A stretch of DNA of 64,000 nucleotides, from positions 8,643,719 through 8,707,718 of the forward strand of contig NC_064046.1 in the NCBI RefSeq assembly GCF_932526225.1, written 5' to 3'. Below, piece after piece: positions 10,364-23,926 of this stretch; position 1 is the stretch's first letter, and each line of letters begins with the position of its first letter. The position numbers were made by a program, and so were the translations under genes. The notes below the pieces were generated by a model that had not been told where the DNA came from, did no database searches, and worked only from the letters and a program-made list of their open reading frames with translations. The DNA comes from Nematostella vectensis (taxonomy: Eukaryota; Cnidaria; Anthozoa; Actiniaria; Edwardsiidae).

Positions 10364-13300
10364 TATCTAACGAGGGAGCTTTAGGCACTGACTGTGAATC
10401 GTGAGTGTGAATCGCTATTTGAAGTACGCTTAGTTATATCAAAATTTCGATTTCAAAGCTCTTCATGGATAAGAAAATTCATTTCAAATAATCGAACAAA
10501 AAAAAATTATAGGGTAATTTCAATATTATTTCAAAATTTTGTAGCGTATTTCGTATTTAGTACTAAAAGCCTTGTGTCCGATCATCCTTTTTTGACCGGG
10601 AGGGGGGGGACGCTAATACATTGCGGTTAAGGGGTGCTATTTCGAATGGGCGCTTATTGGGAGCTGGGCGCTATAACGAGCATTTATGCAGCCTAGTCCC
10701 AGGCTTTCTCACTCGGTTGCTAATCGAGCTTCCTGTGGATGATAAACCAGAGCTCGCCCCAGACCCCCAAGCTTTTTCTTGGTTCTTCCAAAGAACTGGA
10801 AACGCGGTAAGAACTCCTGGGACTAGGCTGACATTTACGGTATTTTTCTCACTACCTGCAGATTTTGACGAGTGAAAGGGAGAAATTTGCGGCTGCAGAG
10901 ACGGAGCTTAACCTGCGTAACCTGAGTCTGACGGATAAGCTCAAAGAGGCCAAGGGCAAAAATACAAGTAAGAGAGTACAACAAATCAAGATATTACCGA
11001 TACAAGCATTTGTATAGCGCCTCTTACACAGTTTCTAAGCGGTTTATATTGAAATCTTAATACCTTTAAGTTCTAGTAAGCCAGCATAAGTTCAACAAGT
11101 CAAATTCAAGGCCGTGAAATAGTAACAATATCAATATCTCGACCCCAAGGCTTTCCCAAATCAGCTGATGGAAATGGGTGCTTTCTCCTACTTAGTATTT
11201 TGCTAGGATAACAAAATGGTAGGCTAGCCGCGTTAAGGCAAGGGGCGGGCTTACACGTGATTTGGGGTATACAATCTAGCGGATCTAAATGATCTTATAT
11301 GTTGTCTGTTTTGTCTGTTAGTCCTAGGGAGTGAGGTAGAAGACCTCAAGATCGTCCTACAGTCTGCCGACAAAGAGTTAGAGTACGTCAAAAAGCAGCG
11401 TGACCTTGAGAGTATTGAGGTTGGCAGGAAAACTGCATCTCTTGAGAGCCAGGTGAGAGCCTCTATGGTGTGCAGCAAAAGACACGCTTTCCCCCACGGG
11501 AAATTTAACTGAAGACCTCTCACCTCCCCCCTCCTACACCTTCCTGGAAATTTGCCGTCACAATGTTTGTATACACTTATTTCAAATAAAGTTGCACTTG
11601 GAGAATCTTTGTATCGTAACCCGCAGTTCTTCATGGGTATGAAGACAATAAGCAAATAAGCGTATAAAGCTGTAGATTTTTTGTTTACATTCTTATGGAC
11701 ATTCACATGGCTTTAAGATACAAGGATTCAGCCGTTTATACGCTACCCATGAACCACATCCGGTTACGACACAGGTTCTTCAGTGCAACCTTATTTAAAA
11801 TAGGTTTATAGAAAAAAAACTTCACTTGTCTTTACAATTTTCGATTTATTTTCATTCGCTAGGATCGCTTATTTCTTTAACTTTTTCATACCTTTTTGCT
11901 CTAGGTGACGAAGCTCGAGATTGAAAACTACAATAAGCAGAACGAGATTGAAAGTGGAATCGAATCCATCCAGAACCTGCAGGTAGGGGACAAAAATCCA
12001 CATTCAATGAACCGTTCACCACACCGTCAAGACCGCTTTGTTGTTGTTGCTTCACCTTGATTCTGATGCTGCTGTTGGTGGCTTGTGGTAGGGCTTTTTT
12101 GATGCTGTTGCTGTTGTTGTTGTTTATGGTGTTGTTTTTGATGATACTGTTGTTGTTGATGATGGTGGTGGTTTTGAGTATGACGACGATGTTGTTGTTG
12201 TTGTTGTTGTTGTTGCCATTCTACGCGTATGACGTATTTCATGTTTGGATACCAGTCTGAGGTGGAGACGCTCCGGGCTGAGCTGGAGTTCAACCAGCAC
12301 AAGACGGACCAGTACGAGGAGTTGCTCAAGAGTGAGCGTCAGCGGATTCGCTCGCTAGAGCAGGAACTGCAGGTTTGTTCCATTCAAACAAATAAGCAGA
12401 TACTTTAACAGTTTTGAGTTGTCTCCAAAAATCAGTACACTTTCAAATAGTGTGAGAATCGATGCGTGTTAATCCGCGTTGCATCATGGATAAGCCATTT
12501 GTCGTGGCCCGCGTTGCATCATGGATAATCCACATGTGATAACCCTCGTTGCATCATGGATAATCCATGTGTCGTAGTCCGCGGTGCATCATGGATAATC
12601 CATCTGTCGTAGTCCGCGGTGCATCATGGATAATCCATCTGCCGTAGTCCGCGTTGCATCATGGATAATCCATCTGCCGTAGCCTGCGGTGCATCATGGA
12701 TAATCCATCTGCCGTAGTCCGCGTTGCATCATGGATAATCCATCCGCCGTAGTTCGCGGTGCATCATGGTTGAGTGCAAAATGACAAAGTTCATGCATTT
12801 AATACCCATGGGGCAACGCAAGCTACAACAACTGATTTCTCCAGTTCAACCATATTTCAATTTGGTGTAGACTCACATCAGCTCACGCCTGACCCCACTT
12901 TGAATCTTTCTCCTCACGTCTCACATTACCTCACGCCTAAACTTCCTTCACCTTTTAATTTCTAGTCAACGAACGAGAAGCTGCACTTCCAGACAGAGAC
13001 GAACATGAACCTAATGAGCACGCAGGACGTGCAGGAGGAGCGAGTCCGCGCCTTGGAGCAATGCCAGACTCTACAAGCCGAGCTGCAGAAGAGTAACGCG
13101 CAATGCGAACAACAGGTACATTTTGCTAGCCTTTAGCTAGGAGAGGTACCTTGGTGGGACGGGTCTTACTCCACAAGCCAGCGGTCCCGGGATCGAATCC
13201 GGGCAAGGTTACAGATGTCAAAACCTTACTGAAGCATAAACACGTATATTGATATGTTCTTTTTATGTATAGAATGGCTATGACCCAAAAGATGCTATCT

Positions 13301-16300
13301 AACGTTGTAGAGAATGTGTCACAGGTGAGAGTTTGTAATCCTGATTTTCCCCTGTTCCCAGGCGTACAGAATCATGGCAATTACTCAAGATTTGGAGGAG
13401 TGTAAGGGAATGGTTAACGCTCTCAACAAACGTAACGAATCTGACAAGGTATGTAATCCGCGGGATCCCTTCAACTTGTGCTCATTTCGTAGTTTCTGCG
13501 TAGTTCCTGGTTCCGGACATGGTGTACTCACGCGAGATCCCTTCAATCTGCGCCTTGTCCCATGTGTGCTTTGCCAACTCTGCGAAACGATCATGCCTCT
13601 CTTCTGCGGAAGATATCTTCTGGGAGCACTTTCAAAGGCCAATCCCCTCAGCGTGCAAGCTCGGCGATGTGCGGGGGAGATCTCTCTGTTTGTTACTGCT
13701 AATCTTGTCCCTTACTGCAGGATTGCGTCAACAATCTGATGGAGTCTGTGAAAGGATTAAAGAAAGTAGTGAGTGAAAAAGAGGTAGGAAGTTTATTCCT
13801 TAATGCTATTTTCAAATGTTAACCTTGGTTTTTCCAGAGTGAGGGATTAAAATAGACATCTCGTTCGAGCGCCGATTGTTTTTACGCGAAAAGATAAGGG
13901 AATTAAAACGTGACAGAATAACAACCGTGAGGCATTCAAACGCGCGGCAGCGATTTATCTAGTAGTTTCTAGATGGGATTTCTTTAACGCGCGCGCGACA
14001 TTTTGATTCGCTAGACGCAAGAGTATAATTGATAATACGCTGCTGAGCTGCCTGTATTTCTCTTACTCTTATCTTCTTTTACATGTTTTAACACCCGTAA
14101 ATGATTCTGCTCACACCTCCTAACTACCGTATCTACCATACCATTTGAACCTTGTGCGGATTTGTTACCCTGATTCAACCACACCAACCAGGACACTTTG
14201 TTATTCTACAGCTTGTCTGATGTGTTTTTAGTCATCCCGTATTTCCCTGAAGTGAGTTTTGATTACTTTCAGGCGGAGTTGGGCGCGCGATACAGTGAAC
14301 TTGAGGAGACACGCTCGCGAGTACAGGAGCTGAATGACACGTTATCTGAAAAGGTAAAGCCACCTTCGCTACTTTTACTGTCACGTACTAAACCAATGAA
14401 ATCTCAAGGTGCTGGTCACGTGTTCGACCAATGAAAGCAAATTGACAGCAATACCATGTGTGCGAATATAATTTTGTTTGCTTTTTCAGGAACGAACGAT
14501 TGATAAACTGAAGGAAAAGCTCGGCAAGGAAGCTGAGAAAATCAATCGAGAGAGACAACAATGGGAGTCAGAGGTAACAGAACGATTGTAGTCTACCGCA
14601 AAACTCCAAACTTTGTTTAAGTATAGTATCATACGTAGTCGTTCTGACCTCTGAGCTCCGGGCGACTGCGCAGTAGACTACCCCAAGTGCGATATTTGCC
14701 TAATTCACTATGAATTGCTATTACTATTTCCATCGTTTCTTGTTCGGTACGTAAGCCCCCCAAGTTAACGTTCCTACCTCTCCTAGACGTCTACGCTTCG
14801 CGAAGACCTCAAACGTACTTCGCAACAGTGTATAGCACTCGCCAAGGCGCTGGAAGAGCAACAGCAACAGTACACGGCCATGCAGGTACGACACTTATTG
14901 CATTTGTTATGGGGCCATGGGGGTAAACTGTTAGGGCGTGGCTTGGGAGGGGGCATGGGTGCATAGGGCTCACCTAGGCGCTGAAACAGCCACAGATCAC
15001 GGCTTAGCAGAAGCGGATGTGGCTAGTTGGGGGACGCTTAGGGCGTGACCGGGAAAATGGTCAAGGGGCTCTTATGAGTTGTCGATCTGGATCAGCTGCA
15101 TTTACTGGTTACAGCACTCTCAAAGTCACTAAACAACTTTTTGTTAGACCCTATCTCCCCCTGTTACCTACGTCGTACTGTCTAGGAAAATTAAAGTTAA
15201 AAGCTGTTCGTTTACAGCCACTATGGCGTCGATTCTCTCCTATCAAAACATTAAACCTACAATATCTAGCGAAAAGCCTCTTACAAGCAGTAAGGGCGTA
15301 ATGGGAATGGTTTTAAATAACACTATGAAACAGCAAGTGCAATTTGGAAAAACAGTACTTTCTAAGCCTAACTTTATTACACAAGGCTAAATGTTTGGGA
15401 TTAAATGAGTGTGAAAAGCTAAATTACTATTGTAATATTGGCGTGACGAGTAACGGATAAGCGCTTGGCCTTTAATGGCAACTTCACAGCGCTTGTAACA
15501 TGGTTGTTAAGACGTTATCCCTGGGTGTGTGGAGGGTGCTTGTAAGCGCTTGGCCTCCAATGGCAACTTCACGACAGTCGTAACATGCAGTTGCTAAGGT
15601 TACCGTGACGCGGGTGTGACGTTATCCCTGGGTGTGTGGAGAGTGCTTGTAAGCGCTTGGCCTTTAATGGCAACTTCACAATACTCATGTGATTTTTAAA
15701 TTTTTATTGATTAAAGGCGGTCAGCTGACAGTGACGTCACTGCCAGGGAAAGGTTCTATGACGTCACCTCATCGGAAAACAAAATATTTCGGATGTGACT
15801 CCAGTGGCTCCCCACGTTTAAATTATCTAGATGTCATCAATGTGACGTCATCGCCCCAACCTCTGACGTGTGAGCCTATGGCGTCACTATAACCGAAGGA
15901 TTTTGCTTTCCTTCGCCACTTAATGGAACATAAGCAACTCATGGGACAAGGGAAACCGTGGCCATTTGGATATTGTACCAAGAACAAAGTCTTGTCTTTC
16001 GTCATGCATATCTGCACCTCAAGATTTTAAAAGCATTGAAAACATCTTCGCGGAGTTTGAATGGCGATGTTGACGTTACAGCTGCAAAGAAAAGAAATGA
16101 CACTGGCTTCACATTGGCTTTGTTGCCTTACTTTGTTACTCTGTACATCAAACTCTCGTACGCGACTCCGTTGGTGGTACCTGTGGTGTCATAGAACAAG
16201 GTAGCCTGGACTCTCGTACGTGGCTCCGTTGGTGGTACCTGTGGTGTCATAGAACAAGGTAGCCTGGACTCTCGTACGTGGCTCCGGTGGTAGTGTCATC

Positions 16301-19300
16301 TAATGAGGTAGACCCTAACCACGAAGGAGAGTTCAGGTGCTTTAGCAGATTGCACAGGGAAGCGTATGTACGAGAAAGTATAGAAACGATACTAGTAACT
16401 TTTAATGCCTTTGTCAAATAAGGCAACATTGTTGGGCAGAAGCACCCAGAAGAATTCGATCCCAACAATGTTGTACTACTTGCAGGTAGACTGTATGCTT
16501 CTGTAAACCCATATCTTCTCGTTCTCGCTTTATTCGCTGTATACCATCATCACTCTTACGCATATCATTAAGTAAAGATATTTTTATAACGATATTTAAT
16601 ATATTCATGTCCTTTTGTAAATATTTTGAAATTTAAGAAAGTCAAACGTATTATTAAGTCAACTACTATCTATGCTTACTGCTTACTGATAAATGCTCGT
16701 AGCTTAAAGAATGTCGATCAACCACTCTTTTGTTATTGTTTATTATTGAAAATACAATGGTTTATTTGCAAGGAAACTTCAACGATAATTGATTGAGAAT
16801 ATCCTAGTTACCGGTACTCGCTTGAATTAGCCGATGGAAAGGGATGTCTTGTGTAACTCGGCATTGAGCGGGAGCATAAAATGGTGGCGTGATTAGTCTT
16901 TCTTTAAGCGCTTACATCTATCAGCAGGGACATCGAGCCAGAGCTAAGTAAACACTGGACCTTGCTTAAAGAGTTAAAGAGTCCCTGGAAGCCGCGATGT
17001 TGTCATCCTTGCAAAGTACCAATCCATCAATTTCCATCGGAAGCTGTTGTGATGTTTTCGATAGCATCCAATCAATAAAACATAAGATTTTAATTTTTGG
17101 TGGTCACTTAATTTTAGGAGATTCCTTCTCGTAATCTGTCTTCCACTACTGGTTGAAAACAATAACAAAGGTGTGGCTGAAAAGTGCTCCTTAAACCTTC
17201 TTGCAACAGGGACGGTAAAGAACCGGGAATTTCTGTTAACTATATCCATGCATCAATATCTTACCTCATACTTTATAAGCAAACACGTATATAAACAAGC
17301 CTCGTCCCCAGGCTATTCCTTTGATGTCAGCTCCATGATGCTTTGCGCTCACTCACACTTTTCAATATGGCAGACGGTGCTCATGCTGACTTGGAGTAGC
17401 CTGGCAGATTCTTCACCAATATCTCCGTTTCTCCAAAAAATAATTTTTATTTCACCAGCTATCAAAGAAGTGTGCTTTGAAAAGTGCTCAGTATTTTTTT
17501 TTAGTAGGATATCGCTGCTTACATTAGAAAAATTCGATGAGTCGTTAAATCTCTTCTCAAATATAGCCTATTTTACGCAGAAAAACAAATTATTTTACAT
17601 TTTTTACAGTCTACACATGTTAAATAATAAATATCTCATCAAAATAAACGAGTCTTTACAGCTTTGAAGATAGAAAAGAATGTCTTTTAGGGCTTCCAAA
17701 AATGATGTCTCTTCACTCAAAGGGATAGACGCCATTTATTATGCACTTTCGGAATTGGGCTTCCTGTGGTACTATTCATGGAAGAGAGGGGACTGAGGGC
17801 GAGTTGATCCGCAAGCCTTAAGAAAGGGTGTAAAGTCCCTAATACCTATTCTCCCAGCCAGACCCCTGCTCTGTCTTGACCACGCCACAGGTGGCCCGAA
17901 ATGGATAACAAGTTCCTTTTCCCAATAAAAGGCCCAAAACACTCGAGACGCCTGTGGATAGGGCTAGCTCCTAGTGTAAGACCGCGTTTTGGCACAGATC
18001 TCTTCTTTCATGGAGAAAACACAGAGTGAAAACGTTAAACTTCCGGTTGCCGTCCGCCTTTCAGACGCATATTTGCTTGAGTTGTTATTTATGGCTGTAA
18101 ACGTTTGTTAAGTGATTACATGAAACATATGGAATAGAAAATAAAACCCCGATTTTGAGATTCTTGTTTGGTTAGGGTTGGGTTCCATGAAATCATAACG
18201 ATTGCTTGCATTATGTTTAATATATATTTATTGTAATTAATGTTAGAAATCCAAAGTCCGTACATATTGTATGGCAGATATTTCTCTTTTATTTTTGCCT
18301 CGGTTAATTGTTAAGCGACATAATGCAAATCTACCATCAAGGAAATCGATGTTTTGTCATATATCGTAGCAACTTTTTATTATTTACGAAGACTTCGTGT
18401 CCGATTTGTGTGACGAGTCTTGTAACACTTCGAATAAAATCAATGCAAATGAAATGTGGCGGACTAAAATCCACTTGAATCATAATATGACCAAAATATG
18501 TTGTGACGTGACCGTGACGTGACCATAGTATGTTGTGACGTGATGTGCCATTGTATGTTGTGACGTGATCGTGACGTGCCATTGTATGTTGTGACGTGAT
18601 CGTGACGTGAACGTAGTATGTTGTGACGTGATTTTGACGTACCATTGTATGTTGTGACGTGATCGTGACGTTGTATGTTGTGACGCGATCGTGACGTGAC
18701 CATAATATGTTGTGACGTTATCGTGACGTGGCCATAGTATGTTGTGACGTGATGGTGACATGGCCATAGTATGTTGTGACGTGATCTTGACGTGACCATA
18801 ATATGTTGTGACGTGATCGTGACGTCGTTGTATGTTTTGACGTGATCGTGACGTGGCCATTGTATGTTGTGACGTGATCGTGATGTCGTTGTATGTTTTG
18901 ACGTGATCGTGACGTGGCCATTGTATGTTGTGACGTGATCGTGATGTCGTTGTATGTTTTGACGTGATCGTGACGTGGCCATTGTATGTTGTGACGTGAT
19001 CGTGACGTCGTTGTATGTTTTGACGTGATCGTGACGTGGCCATTGTATGTTGTGACGTGATCGTGATGTCGTTGTATGTTTTGACGCGATCGTGACGTGG
19101 CCATTGTATGTTGTGACGTGATCGTGACGTCGTTGTATGTTTTGACGTGATCGTGACGTGGCCATTGTATGTTGTGACGTGATCGTGACGTCGTTGTATG
19201 TTTTGACGTGATCGTGACGTGGCCATAGTATGTTGTGACGTGTCGTGACGTGACAATAGTATGTTGTGACGTGATTGTGACGTGCCATTGTATGCTGTGA

Positions 19301-22300
19301 CGTGATTGTGACTTGCCATTGTATATTTTGACATGATCGTGACGTGGCATTGTATGTTTTGACGTGATCGTGACGTGCCATTGTATGTTGTAACGTGCCA
19401 TTGTATGCTGTGACGTGGTCGTGACGTGACCATAATATGTTGTTACGTGGTCGTGACGTGACCATAGTATGTTATGACGTGATCGTGACGTGCCATTTTA
19501 TGCTATTAATTAATGACACGATCTGTGACGTTACCGTGAAGTTACCAGGTTACCGTCTGTCCTTCAGAAACGCGCTTGCCTAATAGTGTATTCTGGCCGT
19601 GACTGTAACGTAATCATTACGTACTCGCGACGTATGTGACCATTCTGTTAGTGATTTCATATTTTTTGTTGCTTTACCTCACAGGCCGACCTCTCATCTA
19701 AAGCAGACATGATCACCCAACTTGAAGATAAGGTAATAAGCACTTCTAACTACGACACGAATATGCGTAATAAAAGTATTTCAAAAAGTAGTCTTGATTT
19801 TACAGTAGTACTAGTTAAATTAGAACCTGTTTAGGCTAACCTGGAATAGCCCATGTTCTTATAAACGGGTAAGTTCTGATAGTTTTGTCCAGTTTTGACG
19901 GTATTCGGTTGTTTGGCCATGTGGCATTTTCGTTAACGCCCACGTCTCTCTATAAAACGAATGGTGAAAAAAACGATTATTACAAATGTACTAACCTGGA
20001 GCCTTACATTTCATCTGAAAACGTTTTTTTCAAAAATTGCATTATATCTGTTAAGGAATAAGCAGCGATTCTCAGTTAAGTTGTTATTGAGACGCTTTGA
20101 CAGAATGTTACGTGTGACACTTCTCTAGGTACTAGCGGTAGTTTATAGAATGTGTCGCGTGACACTTCTCTAGGTACTAGCGGTAGTTTACAGAATGTGT
20201 TGCGTGACACTTCTCTAGGTACTAGCGGTAGTTTATAGAATGTGTCGCGTGACACTTCTCTAGGTACTAGCCGTTGCTTACAGAATGTGTCGCGTGACAC
20301 TTCTCTAGGTACTAGCGGTTACTTACAGAATGTGTCGCGTGACACTTCTCTAGGTACTAGCGGTAGTTTATAGAATGTGTCGCGTGACACTTCTCTAGGT
20401 ATTAGAGGTTGCTTACAGAATGTGTCGCGTGACACTTCTCTAGGTATTAGCGGTTGCTTACAGAATGTGTCGCGTGACACTTCTCTAGGTATTAGAGGTT
20501 GCTTACAGAATGTGTCGCGTGACACTTCTCTAGGTACTAGCGGTTGCTTACAGAATGTGTCGCGTGACACTTCTCTAGGTACTAGCCGTTGCTTACAGAA
20601 TGTGTCGCGTGACACTTCTCTAGGTACTAGCGGTTACTTACAGAATGTGTCGCGTGACACTTCTCTAGGTACTAGCGGTTGCTTATAGAATGTGTCGCGT
20701 GACACTTCTCTAGGTACTAGCTGTTGCTTACAGAATGTGTCGCGTGACACTTCTCTAGGTACTAGCCGTTGCTTACAGAATGTGTCGCGTGATACTTCTC
20801 TAGGTACTAGCGGTTACTTACAGAATGTGTCGCGTTACACTTCTCTAGGTACTAGCGGTTGCCTACAGAATGTGTCGCGTGACACTTCTCTAGGTACTAG
20901 CGGTTACTTACAGAATGTGTCGCGTGACACTTCTCTATGTAATAGGGGGTTGCTTACAGAATGTGTCGCGTGACACTTCTCTAGGTACTAGCGGTAGTTC
21001 ATAGAATGTGTCGCGTGACACTTCTCTAGGTACTAGCGGTTGCTTACAGAATGTGTCGCGTGACAGTTCTCTAGGTATTAGGGGTTGCTTACAGGATGTG
21101 TTGTTCTGGAACTGCTCTAATCTAAGTACTGGTCGTTCTTCACGGAATATATTGTTTGTAGAATGTTAAACTGGTGCAGTCGATGGCGGACCAGGAAGCG
21201 AGCTACGAGTCACGTGTTATGGAGCTGCAGAATGTAGCGCAGTCAGGCGACAGCTCTATCGTCATCATAGAGTCTCAGTCTAACGACCTGGAGCACTATA
21301 AGGCCACACAGGTACGAACACATGATCACGCACGTAAGAACCCGTGATCACACAGGTGCGAATGCATGATCACGCACGTAAGAACTCATGATCACACGGG
21401 TACGAAAACATGATCATGATCACACGGGTACAAACACATGATCACACGAGCAAGAACACATGATCACACGGGTACGAACACATGATCACACTGGTACGAA
21501 CACATGATCACACGGGTACGAACACATGATCACACGGGTACGAACACATGATCACACGGGTACAAACACATGATCACACAGGTATGAACACATGATCACA
21601 CGGTTAAGAACACATGATCACACAGGTACGAACACATGATAACACGGTTAAGAACACATGATCACAAGGGTGCGGACACATGATCACACGGGTACAAACA
21701 CATGATCACACAAGCAAGAACACATAATCACACGGTTAAGGATACATGATCACACTGGTACAAGCACATGATCTCACGGGTACGAACACATCATCACAGA
21801 AGCAAGAACACATAATCACACGGTTAAGAACACATGATCAGACAATAAAAAGCACATCACGCAGGTAAGAACACCTGATCACGCGGGTACGATCACATGA
21901 TCACATATGATCACACGAGCAAGAACACATAATCAGATGGTTAAGAACACATGACCCCACGAGTACGAACCCATGATCACAAGAGGAAGAACGCACTATC
22001 AGACGAGTAAGAACATATCATCACACTGGTAAGAACATATGATCATACCAGAAAGAACACATCATCATCCAAGTAAGAACACATGATCATATGGGTAAAC
22101 ATGCTTATTGGAGACAACACATTTTGAAATTAGGTTGAGCGGTTACAATTTCTTTCCAAACTGCGAAATCATTTCCTAACAGTGACGACATTTCAAATGA
22201 GCCCTTTTCAAATTGAGAACAAACTACGGTAATTACCTCAACTCCGATTAGTCACATCAGCTGCAATTAAACCAACAGGATAAGTTAAAGAAAGCGCTTG

Positions 22301-23893
22301 AGAGCTACGAGCTTGACTGCCAAGCAAAAAACAAAGAGATCACTTCCCTGCGGGCTACTGTCGAGACTATGGAAGAACTCCAGCAGGATAAGCACCGAAT
22401 AGAAGCCATAAATAGGGAGCTTCAGGAGGCCCTTGACCACGAGGCCAAGCTGCGGAAAGAGAGGTAAAGAAGGGGGTGGGATGGAGATCCTCTGGGAAAA
22501 TTTCTTCCTTGTGGGGGGGTGGCTATTTTCTAAATCTATACACTAGGGACTGTGCTTGTATTGCTAGGCTGCGTGAAGAGAGCGTGGGGTGGGGGTGGGG
22601 GTGGGCTTTTCTGAATCTACACACAAAAAACTTTGATTGTATTACCAAGCTGCGCAAACAGAGCATCGTGGGTGGGTGGGTGGTGGGGCTCTGAACACAA
22701 TATCTCCTTGGGCGGAGGCTCGTTTTTTAATCTACGCACAAGATGCTTTGCATTACCAAGCTGGGCATATTTTTTGGGGGTAGGGGGGGGGGTCCTCTCT
22801 AAACCTGCATTAAGGCACTTTGCTTGTATTGCCCGACTGTTTTGCCATCCTAACACCTCCGTGTGATCCTTAGTGAGGAAAAGCACAGCAACGCCATCAA
22901 AGAGCTGCTGTTGGCGGTGAAGGAGGCGACGGAGAAAGCGACCAGTGCCCAGCAGGATTTGGTGAGTGAACATTCCAGTGATCAAGTGACAACAGTTGAG
23001 CTCACCAGAACCTCAGCGCATGTTACCAGAATGACTTCCAGAATTATTCTAATTCAAAAACGATTTTCACATCGCTTTTTCATTGTATTAGAATGACTTT
23101 CATTCCAAAGTTTCTTTCACATCGCCTTTACATGGAAATTAGAATAACTTTCTTCCTAAGCTACTTTTACCTCGCTCTTACACGATATCAGAATGACTTT
23201 CATTTCAAAGCTACTTTTACCTCGCTCTTACACGATATCAGAATGACTTTCATTTCAAAGCTGCTTTACCTCGCTCTTACATGATATCAGAATGACTTTC
23301 ATCCCAAAGCTACTTTTACCTCGCTTTTACATAATATCAGAATGACTTTTATTCCAAAGTTTCTTTCACGTCGCTTTAACATGAAAATTAAAATAACTTT
23401 CTTCCTAAGCTACTTTCACATAGGTCTTACACGATATCAGAATGACTTTCATCCCAAAGCTGCTTTTACATCGCTCTTACATGATATCAGAAGACTTTCA
23501 TTTCACAACTCGTGCGTTTACATCGCTCTTACATGATATCAGGAGACTTTCATTTCACAGCTCGTGTGTTTACATGTCTAATGCTAATTCTGTGTTTCAG
23601 CAATCGATGATAGCGAAGAGTGAAAAGTGGGAACAAGCGTAAGTACGATGGTCGAATAATGATTTCGTCTGATTTTCATACGGCACTGGGGATCATAGAT
23701 GATAACAGTGATGATACGCAGTGAAGTTATGGTTATTTCTATAAAGATGATAATGGGGAAAGTGATAATGATGATGATGATTATATCGACGATGATGATA
23801 ATTACGTTTATGTTGATGGTGACGATAATAGTAATAATGTTGATGATGGTTGTTTCTGTAATAATCATGATGATGATGGTGATGATGACGACG

Positions 23894-23926
<33 letters not shown>

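Noticed and set aside
10167-10388. Poly-Ile frame
   Set aside because: Translation of the ATT tail of the LINE copy.
13146-13215. Functional tRNA gene
   Set aside because: A T-arm and B-box-like core are present, but no complete cloverleaf with acceptor stem can be drawn.
15716-15892. Possible extra or alternative last exon of KIF15 with three TGACGTCA motifs
   Set aside because: The open stretch looks slightly coding, but no matching KIF15 segment, clear acceptor or nearby polyadenylation signal was found.
16974-17249. 91-residue minus-strand frame
   Set aside because: No recognisable domain, no splice context, and it lies among repeats in the long KIF15 intron.
18464-19465. 333-, 317- and 227-residue minus-strand proteins
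   Set aside because: Three overlapping frames of one minisatellite are all open, which reflects repeat composition and not coding.
20377-20973. VSRDTSLGTSGCLQ-type repeat proteins
   Set aside because: Both strands of a 45-bp intronic array are open; no start context or splice join supports translation.
20110-22110. CRISPR-like regular repeats
   Set aside because: The arrays have no distinct spacers; units are contiguous tandem repeats in an animal gene.
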